64,000 bases of DNA, from positions 62,001 through 126,000 of the forward strand of contig JAKANO010000004.1 of assembly GCA_021812385.1 (NCBI GenBank), written 5' to 3'. The stretch is from Pseudomonadota bacterium. GTDB lineage: Bacteria; Pseudomonadota; Gammaproteobacteria; Burkholderiales; Thiobacteraceae. The notes under the pieces are model-generated. The model was not told where the DNA came from and searched no databases. It saw only the letters and a program-made list of their open reading frames with translations. Position numbers and translations under genes: made by a program. Positions 57,995 through 64,000 of the stretch are shown piece by piece (the stretch's first letter is position 1; each line of letters starts with the position of its first letter).

Positions 57995-58528
57995 TCACGC
58001 CTGGCCAAACAGCCAGCGCAGCGCAAATCCCGTCAGCCCGAACACTAGGCAAGGCATCAATACCGTGCGCACCTCCGAGCCCAGCACGCGCAAGCCGCGC
58101 CACGACAGCAGCGCAAACAGGCTCAACGGCGACACCACGATCACTCGCCACGGCAGAAAATATCGCCGCTGTGAAAATGGGCTGAAGAATGCGACGCCGA
58201 GACCGCCATTGGTCAGCGCATCCAGCAGTCCGTGGGAAGCAATGCAGACGAACAGCAGCAGAAACGCCAGCAGCGGCTGCGCGCCCAGCGCCGGCGCCAG
58301 CAGCGCTCCAGCGCCCGCCATCAGCACGCTGAACAGCAGCGAGTGGGTAAAGCCGCGGTGACCGAACGCATGCGCGTAGGGGACGCCTAGCCACAGTCCG
58401 AGCGCATCGATGTCGGGCAATACCGCGTAAGCCAGCGCCAAAAGCATCAGGCTGGGTGGCACCAGATGCGTACCCAAGGCGGCAGTCAGCGCGAGCGGCA
58501 CAGCGAGGTGGGAAATGGGCGTCGCCAT
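57995..58528 (-). CDS. YdjM-like metal-dependent membrane hydrolase (DUF457)
   Basis: A 177-residue integral membrane protein of the YdjM/DUF457 family. The hydrophilic motifs sit at the ends of membrane helices: LPDIDALG, HRGFTHSLL (His-Arg-Gly-x-x-His) and SHGLLDAL. E. coli YdjM is SOS-controlled; no LexA-like site is visible here. Substrate unknown. Confidence 0.85.
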   Translation of the reverse strand: MATPISHLAVPLALTAALGTHLVPPSLMLLALAYAVLPDIDALGLWLGVPYAHAFGHRGFTHSLLFSVLMAGAGALLAPALGAQPLLAFLLLFVCIASHGLLDALTNGGLGVAFFSPFSQRRYFLPWRVIVVSPLSLFALLSWRGLRVLGSEVRTVLMPCLVFGLTGFALRWLFGQA

Positions 58529-58565
58529 GCCGATCTCCTCGTGCCGCAGATGCCGCCTCGCTGCG

Positions 58566-59342
58566 CTACGCGGGATACATTTTTTTGATAAAGCTCCGAT
58601 CCCGCGTCGATAGAGTGTAGTTCATCAGCGTGGGCTTGCCGCCGACGATCAATTCACCGGGGAAGGAATACAGCATGATCGACTTTTTATCGAAGGTCGA
58701 AGCATTGAGCTGATTGATCGAATATTTCTCGATCACGTTGGAATACGTATCTTGCTTCGACCAGTAATTGGGCGGTCCCGCGAAGTACTGATACACCTTC
58801 GCTTCATTCCACTTAATGCCGCCTCTGGGATTTTGGTGCTCGTGAATGCAACCGAGCGCATGGCCGAACTCGTGCACCACCACGCGGTTGTATTCCCGGT
58901 CGTCGGTATCGTCATCGAGCCAGCCGAAATTCATGGTCGGCTCGTTCTTGGGGATGCCCAGGTTATCGGTGCCGATGTACGACCAGGAACCGGGGTCGGC
59001 CTTGAACGAAATGCGGATATCGGATTTCGTGCGTGCCGCGTTGAAATCGAATTTCACGTTGGCGTATTTCAGCCATTGCGTGGCATGGTCTTTGACCTTT
59101 TGTTTTTGGATTTTAGAGCCGTCCAGGAAACAAATTTTCAGTTTGCGGCCCTTGGCCCACATTTTCCCGGTCTCCAGCGCCATCTTCATCGGATGGTTGG
59201 AAACACCCGGCAGGCGCTTGTGCACCGGCTGGTTCTTCTGATTTTCCTTGATGGAGAGTTGCATCGCCCGGAGCTTTTGCTCGCCGGTCAGGATGCGATC
59301 CACGCACATATGAATATGGCTAAGACCTGTCTTCTTCTTCAT
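58566..59342 (-). CDS. astacin-like (M12) zinc metalloprotease
   Basis: A 258-residue metzincin with the full zinc motif HEFGHALGCIHEH (His157, Glu158, His161, His167) and a Met-turn in SIMLYSF near 218. It lacks a clear Sec signal peptide (MKKKTGLSHIHMCVDR), so it may leave the cell by another route or act within. Astacin-like secreted proteases digest peptide substrates; the target is unknown. Confidence 0.87.
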   Translation of the reverse strand: MKKKTGLSHIHMCVDRILTGEQKLRAMQLSIKENQKNQPVHKRLPGVSNHPMKMALETGKMWAKGRKLKICFLDGSKIQKQKVKDHATQWLKYANVKFDFNAARTKSDIRISFKADPGSWSYIGTDNLGIPKNEPTMNFGWLDDDTDDREYNRVVVHEFGHALGCIHEHQNPRGGIKWNEAKVYQYFAGPPNYWSKQDTYSNVIEKYSINQLNASTFDKKSIMLYSFPGELIVGGKPTLMNYTLSTRDRSFIKKMYPA

Positions 59343-59527
59343 GATCCTATTCCTCCTAGAGATAGAAAATAGCGTTTAAGGGCTGCATCGATTCCTGGTT
59401 GCGATTGGCGATCAAGATATCGAAACAAACGCCTAAATACATTTTCAATATAGCAGCCGAAAAAAATTAAATAAGGTAAGGACGGCAACGGGCATGCTCG
59501 TCGACAAACGCATCGACGCCCAGCGCG

Positions 59528-62500
59528 TTATTTCAGGAATTGATTCCACGCCGAGACCGGCATTGGCTTGCCGAACAGATAGCCTTGATAGGCCACGCAA
59601 TTGTTTTGCAGCAGGAAATCCCATTGCGCTTGGGTCTCCACGCCTTCCGCGATGACGTGCAAACCTAGTGTCTGGCTCATCGCCAGGATGGCGCGCACGA
59701 TGGCGGCATCGTTGGGATCTTCCGTCACGTCGCGCACAAAGGATTGGTCGATCTTCACTTGCTGCAGCGGCAGGCGCTTGAGGTAGGACAGCGACGAATA
59801 GCCGGTGCCGAAATCATCCAGGCAGAAGCTTACGCCCAAGGCTTTGAGTTGTTGCATGCGCTCGATCACGCTATCGACATTATCCAGCACTACGCTTTCC
59901 GTCAGCTCCAGCTTGAGCCGGGTCGGATTGATGGCGCTCGCTGCCAGGCAATGCTGCACTAAGTCAACGAAGTCGTGCTGGTGAAATTGCCGCGCGCTCA
60001 CATTGACCGACATCTGCAAGGCCTGGGCGCGCGGATCGTTTTCCCAGGCTTTGAGCTGGGCGCAGGCGGTTTCCAAAACCCATTGGCCGATGGGGAGGAT
60101 GAGCCCGGTGTCCTCGGCCAGCGGGATGAATTCCGCCGGAGAGACCATGCCGCGCTGCGGCGTCATCCAGCGCAGCAAGGCTTCGGCGCCGATCAATGCG
60201 CCGAACTGATTGACCTGCGGCTGGTAGTGCAGCTGGAACTCGCCTTTTTCGAGCGCTTGGCGCAAGGCGACTTCCAGCACCGAGCGCGAGTCGATCGCGG
60301 CTTGCATGGCCGGGTTGAAGAAGCGCACCAAATTACGCCCGCCATCCTTGGCCTGATAGAGCGCCACATCGGCCTGTTTCAGCAGCACATCCACGGAGAC
60401 GTCCTGGCCGCGAAACAGCGTCAAGCCGATGCTGGTGGTACCCTGAAATTTTGCTTCGTTGATGTTCAAGGCATAGGGCTGGTTGAGCGCAAAGCGCACC
60501 TTCTCCGCGATGGCTTCCGCCTGTTGCGCGGCCTGTTGCTCATCCTGCCCCAAGGCTTCCAGCATCACCACGAATTCATCGCCGCCGAGGCGGCTCACGG
60601 TGTCTTCCTGGCGCACATTGGTGGCCAAGCGCTGTGCCACCTCGACCAGCAGCCGGTCGCCGACATCGTGGCCTTGCGTATCATTCAGGGTCTTAAAGTG
60701 ATCCAAGTCCAGGATCAGCAGCGCACCGAACTCGCGGCTGCGCTGGCTTGCGCTCAGGGCTTGGCCCAGGCGATCCATCAGCAGCCGGCGGTTGGGCAGT
60801 TTGGTGAGCGCGTCGAAATAGGCCAGGCTGCGAATTTGCTCTTCCACCTGTTTGCGCTCGGTGATGTCGCGCACCAGGCCCAGGACATACGCTTGCCCGG
60901 AAAATTCAAAATAATTGGCGTTGATTTCCACCGGAAAAGCCGTACCTTCGGCATTCTTGTGGTGGCTTTCGAAGATCATGGTTTTCTGCGTTTTGAGTTG
61001 ATCCCAGAACGCCTGCCACTGTTCCGGCTGCGTGGTATCGCGATCCACGTCGATCACGCGCAGTTTCAGCAGCGCGTCGCGCGCATGACCGAGCGCCCGG
61101 CAGGCCTCATCGTTCACATAATGAAAGTAGCCTTGTTCGTCGGCCATATAGGCCGCTTCCTTCACATGGTTGAGCGCAAAACTCACCAAGGAAAATTGAC
61201 GATTGGTGCTTTCGCGATCGGTGATGTCGCGCGCGACGCCGAGTACGCCGAGCATCTTCCCGTCCCGGTCGCGCAGCGGCGTCTTGATGGTCTCGAACAA
61301 GGCGCGGCGGCCGCTGGCGGTGGATCTCACCCATTCCTCGTTTTGGGTCGGCTGTCCGGCCGCCATGGCCTCCAGGTCTTTCTGCCGAAAAAAACGCGCC
61401 AGTTCGGGTTCGACAAAATCGAAATCGGTCTTACCGATAATCGCCGACTCCGGTACGCCGTAAAAACGTTCCAAGGCCGGGTTGCCCATTTGATACACCC
61501 CCTGCGCATCCTTGATCCAGATCGGGTCGGGAAAGGATTGTAGGATCAGGTGTTTTAGCTGCTCGCTTTGCTCCAGATTGCGGGTGAGCGTTTTCAACAG
61601 ATCATGCTCGCGTAGCAGTGTGCTTTGCTTGAACATGGCCAGCACGATCACGATCAGCGCGCCGCAGTAGACGGCGTAGCTGACAGCCTGGGACAAGCCT
61701 TCATAGGAATCCGCCCAAATCACCGCAAGACTGGAAAGCACGACCGCCACTAACGGCAACAGGCGTAGAAAACCTTCGCACCAGCGCTCCCATCGCGCAT
61801 TGCGCGAGGGCTCGATTTTCCAAAACAAGACGGCCATGCCCATGCCCAATACCGAAAACGAAAACAGGCTGTTGAACCAAGAGCCGTCGATGGTCGCGTT
61901 ATCCAGCGCCATCGAATTCCACACCATCCAGCACACGCTGGTAATCGCCAGGGAAACCAGGAATAGCCAGAAGCTCCAAGAAAATTTCAAGCGCAGTGTC
62001 GGGATCGCGATCAGGCCGATGCAGGCCGCCGTAAACAGGCTCACCGGATAGGCTACCAGCACGACCAAGGGCAGCAGCGGCATGGCGCCGCGCTTGGGTA
62101 AATACAACACCAACACCAGCGTCAACGCGGCGATGGCCAGCATGGCCGCATCCAGCAGCAAGGTCTTGCGCTGCACGCGGTCGGCCATGCGCAAAGCCTC
62201 GAGCAGCAATCCGGCGCCGACGCAGGGACCCAGCCATAAATAAAACAAGTCGGAGGGGGAGGGAAAAGCGCCATAGCCGATTGCTGTCTGCACATCCCAG
62301 ACGATTTGGCCGATGGCGTATGCGCTCAGGCCGATGGCGATCCAGCGCAGGCCTTTGGCGCTTTCGGCCGGCGCGGTGCGCAGGCCGAGCCAGGCAAGAA
62401 TCGCGGCAGTGGCGGTGCCCGCCGTCCAGTGCAGGTTGTCGAAGAAACGCACCCAGTGCATATCCTGCGCCCAGCGGATGCCGGCGACCCCCGCCAGCAA

Positions 62501-62641
62501 GCCTGCCATACCGAGCATCCACACGACGCGCGTGCGTGAGAAAGCATTATTCCGGCTGCGCTGGTGCATCGGTAGCATACGCTCCCATAAGATCTTTAAA
62601 ACGGTGGTGACGCAGTGCGCGCCGCCGAGAGTCTGCGCCAT
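59528..62641 (-). CDS. membrane sensor with PAS, GGDEF and EAL domains
   Basis: A 1037-residue cyclic di-GMP protein. Eight or nine membrane helices (about 35-345) are followed by two PAS/PAC domains (about 365-490 and 495-605), a GGDEF domain with an intact LGGDEFVVML active site, and an EAL domain with the GAEALLRW motif and later LDDFGTGYSSLSYLKRLP; both enzymatic motifs look intact. The protein can thus make and degrade cyclic di-GMP, or one domain may be regulatory. The start is uncertain: ATG 62578 has GGGAG just before it and would give 1016 residues. Confidence 0.93.
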   Translation of the reverse strand: MAQTLGGAHCVTTVLKILWERMLPMHQRSRNNAFSRTRVVWMLGMAGLLAGVAGIRWAQDMHWVRFFDNLHWTAGTATAAILAWLGLRTAPAESAKGLRWIAIGLSAYAIGQIVWDVQTAIGYGAFPSPSDLFYLWLGPCVGAGLLLEALRMADRVQRKTLLLDAAMLAIAALTLVLVLYLPKRGAMPLLPLVVLVAYPVSLFTAACIGLIAIPTLRLKFSWSFWLFLVSLAITSVCWMVWNSMALDNATIDGSWFNSLFSFSVLGMGMAVLFWKIEPSRNARWERWCEGFLRLLPLVAVVLSSLAVIWADSYEGLSQAVSYAVYCGALIVIVLAMFKQSTLLREHDLLKTLTRNLEQSEQLKHLILQSFPDPIWIKDAQGVYQMGNPALERFYGVPESAIIGKTDFDFVEPELARFFRQKDLEAMAAGQPTQNEEWVRSTASGRRALFETIKTPLRDRDGKMLGVLGVARDITDRESTNRQFSLVSFALNHVKEAAYMADEQGYFHYVNDEACRALGHARDALLKLRVIDVDRDTTQPEQWQAFWDQLKTQKTMIFESHHKNAEGTAFPVEINANYFEFSGQAYVLGLVRDITERKQVEEQIRSLAYFDALTKLPNRRLLMDRLGQALSASQRSREFGALLILDLDHFKTLNDTQGHDVGDRLLVEVAQRLATNVRQEDTVSRLGGDEFVVMLEALGQDEQQAAQQAEAIAEKVRFALNQPYALNINEAKFQGTTSIGLTLFRGQDVSVDVLLKQADVALYQAKDGGRNLVRFFNPAMQAAIDSRSVLEVALRQALEKGEFQLHYQPQVNQFGALIGAEALLRWMTPQRGMVSPAEFIPLAEDTGLILPIGQWVLETACAQLKAWENDPRAQALQMSVNVSARQFHQHDFVDLVQHCLAASAINPTRLKLELTESVVLDNVDSVIERMQQLKALGVSFCLDDFGTGYSSLSYLKRLPLQQVKIDQSFVRDVTEDPNDAAIVRAILAMSQTLGLHVIAEGVETQAQWDFLLQNNCVAYQGYLFGKPMPVSAWNQFLK

Positions 62642-62795
62642 GCTATCTGCATGGCATTATATATTTCGGCGGCAATTATGCATCCGCAACTTGATCGTAG
62701 ATCGAAACAACGGCGACCAATGAAAACGTGCAGATTTTTTACGTTCCCCGCTGCTATAATTTTCTGACCGATTCATAGCTCAGGAGCGCGTCAAC

Positions 62796-63206
62796 ATGTT
62801 CGCCTTATCGAAATCCGCAACTGTGGATCAACTGCAACTCGATACCCTGCTCGAAGGCAAACCTTTCCGCCTCACCCTGACCGAGGCAGCGCATCGCGCC
62901 TTGGCCCAGCGCGCGACGCCGCTGATCGCCGAAATGGAATTTTATTTCTCCTGCTTGATCCGTTTGCAGGTGTTGTTCTACGAGCAGGACGAAGCCGCGA
63001 CGGCCACTCCCATTACGCCGCATCTCGCGGTGCACTTCCGCCCCGTGATGAGCCGGCGCTGCGACTTGCACGCCGTCGAAGGCAAGTCGCCGCTGGATGA
63101 TTTCCCGCTGGTAAAGCGCGCGCCGTATGTGCCGCATTGGCTGCATCTCGATTACAAAAAAGGCGCGTGGGTGGGCGAGTTCGGCTATCAGTCGACGCAT
63201 AAATAA
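62796..63206 (+). CDS. conserved-type protein, function unknown
   Basis: Not recognised. A 136-residue soluble protein that mentions a possible iron-site-like pattern RRCDLHAVEG but no diagnostic motif. It has an internal short helical segment and a beta-rich end (LHLDYKKGAWVGEFGY). ATG 62796 is preceded by AGGAGCG. Neighbour of the cyclic di-GMP gene in divergent orientation; no function suggested. Confidence 0.68.
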   Translation: MFALSKSATVDQLQLDTLLEGKPFRLTLTEAAHRALAQRATPLIAEMEFYFSCLIRLQVLFYEQDEAATATPITPHLAVHFRPVMSRRCDLHAVEGKSPLDDFPLVKRAPYVPHWLHLDYKKGAWVGEFGYQSTHK

Positions 63207-63216
63207 CTCGGCACCG

Positions 63217-63263
63217 CAGACCCCCGGGGGAGAAACAGACCCCCGGGGGGAGAAACAGCCCCC
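63217..63263. repeat. short tandem repeat with CCCCGGGG cores
   Basis: Two units of CAGACCCCCGGGGGAGAAA (63217-63235) and the same with one extra G (63236-63255), then a partial third. It lies in the gap between the two last genes. Confidence 0.85.
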
Positions 63264-63435
63264 ATCCCTTGCCGCCACCCTGGCAAATCTTGCCGGTGCA
63301 AAACTACGGACTGATCCCGCGTCCAGCGCGCGCTCTGCGCTAACTGCTTGTCTTGCCGGACAAAAAATCTCGTCATTTTGCGCGCATCAAGTAGGCACGC
63401 TGCTTGCTCTATGTAACACAAAGGAGCAAAACGCC

Positions 63436-64000
63436 ATGGACATTAACCCCGCTACACTCACGCAAAACCTTGCCCTGTTTCAATCGCAGGTGCTGGGCTC
63501 ACTGTTCGGCGCCAGCGCCAGCGATTCCGGCACAGCGGGCGTGGGCGATATTTTTTCAACGCTGCTCGCGCAACAAACCGGGCGCAATAAAACCGATACC
63601 AGCCTCACCGCTCTGCTCAACCCAGCTAAGGACGCAAACGGCCTCTCGCCTACCGGCCGCAACCTGGCGCTCTTCAATCCGGAAGCGGCTTACAACTTTG
63701 CCACCTTCATCAACAGCCGCGACGTGCTGTACAAAGCGCAATTTTCCGAACTCAGCCAAATCAAATCCGGCGTCTCGCAGCTACAGATCGCCGGCCAAGG
63801 CTTAGGCGATATCAGCACCAACACCCAGCCCGCCGGCGTGGAAGCGCTGCTGCAAAATTTTGTGGGGACTTATAACCCCTGGCGCGCGTCGTTCAATGCC
63901 GACATACAACAGGGCGGGCTGCTAGACCATGTGCAAGCCGCCGAGGTATCGCTGCATGAGCTGGAGCAAAGCGTGAGCAACCGTTTCTTTGGTGCACAAG
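63436..64000 (+). CDS. partial protein at the right edge, function unknown
   Basis: ATG 63436 behind AAAGGAGC opens a frame with no stop in 188 codons to the window end. It begins MDINPATLTQNLALF and continues with low-complexity Ser/Gly/Ala loops; LGDISTNTQPAGVEALLQNF and VSLHELEQSVSNRF look like helical-bundle surface appendage proteins such as flagellar hook-associated or cap proteins, but this is a weak impression. The alternative frame at 63404-63805 is not supported. Confidence 0.7.
   Translation, partial: MDINPATLTQNLALFQSQVLGSLFGASASDSGTAGVGDIFSTLLAQQTGRNKTDTSLTALLNPAKDANGLSPTGRNLALFNPEAAYNFATFINSRDVLYKAQFSELSQIKSGVSQLQIAGQGLGDISTNTQPAGVEALLQNFVGTYNPWRASFNADIQQGGLLDHVQAAEVSLHELEQSVSNRFFGAQ

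Noticed and set aside
59975..61543. Plus-strand open frame of 522 codons inside the GGDEF-EAL gene
   Set aside because: Antisense shadow; the minus-strand frame has intact GGDEF and EAL motifs.
63404..63805. Open frame of 133 codons near the right edge
   Set aside because: Composition (Cys/Arg/Ser/Pro) is that of a shifted frame; the frame from 63436 has a strong ribosome binding site and no stop to the edge.

Overview
The window reads as a chromosomal segment of a betaproteobacterium. The block order pyrG-kdsA-eno-ftsB, the dapA-bamC-metallo-beta-lactamase operon, and the style of the Mfd, SerB, IlvA and PhoU/Ppx proteins fit Betaproteobacteria, perhaps the Nitrosomonadales/Gallionellales side (inference; no 16S or ribosomal operon is present to settle it). 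Most of it is dense, moderately GC-rich core genome. No IS element, CRISPR array, tRNA or rRNA gene was seen.

Layout. 1-6.2 kb: a partial FeoA-like gene behind a Fur-box-like palindrome, then pyrG-kdsA-eno-ftsB and an RhlE-type RNA helicase. 6.3-8.7 kb: an SOS mutagenesis operon (LexA-like repressor, UmuD, UmuC) behind a promoter carrying a perfect 17-bp inverted repeat. 8.8-10 kb: a PhnD-type membrane sensor that stops before any output domain. 10.2-19.5 kb: a repetitive Ala/Pro lipoprotein, the dapA-bamC-MBL operon, a small acidic protein, serB-mfd, and an HD-GYP-like protein without its HD pair. 19.5-20.5 kb: an App1-like phosphatase.

20.5-37.4 kb is the accessory centrepiece, a contact-dependent inhibition (CDI)/two-partner-secretion locus on the minus strand. 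In order of transcription it holds a TpsB/CdiB transporter, an HlyC-type lysine acyltransferase (CdiC), a small outer-membrane beta-barrel, a 2572-residue CdiA/FhaB exoprotein and a candidate immunity gene. A silent-looking orphan CdiA C-terminal cassette with its own candidate immunity gene follows. Beyond a REP-like palindrome and a 43-bp tandem repeat lies a beheaded GxSxG (lipase-like) toxin remnant tightly coupled to two lipoprotein genes. About 0.7 kb of near-identical DNA shared by cdiA and the orphan cassette gives an obvious route for swapping toxin tips.

37.6-64 kb: a phosphoribosyltransferase; an ABC exporter operon (ATPase, FtsX-type permease, HlyD-type adaptor) whose intergenic gaps carry palindromic repeats; YdcF-like protein, ilvA, rpiA, phoU-ppx-Sel1; MtfA-like and other metallopeptidases, slyX; a second-type infA with a C-terminal tail, a cold-shock protein, msrB; several small conserved proteins, an astacin-like metalloprotease, a large PAS-GGDEF-EAL membrane protein, and a gene running off the right edge. 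Between them, the CDI locus (competition), the SOS operon (mutagenesis) and the signalling proteins are the variable layer on a housekeeping backbone.
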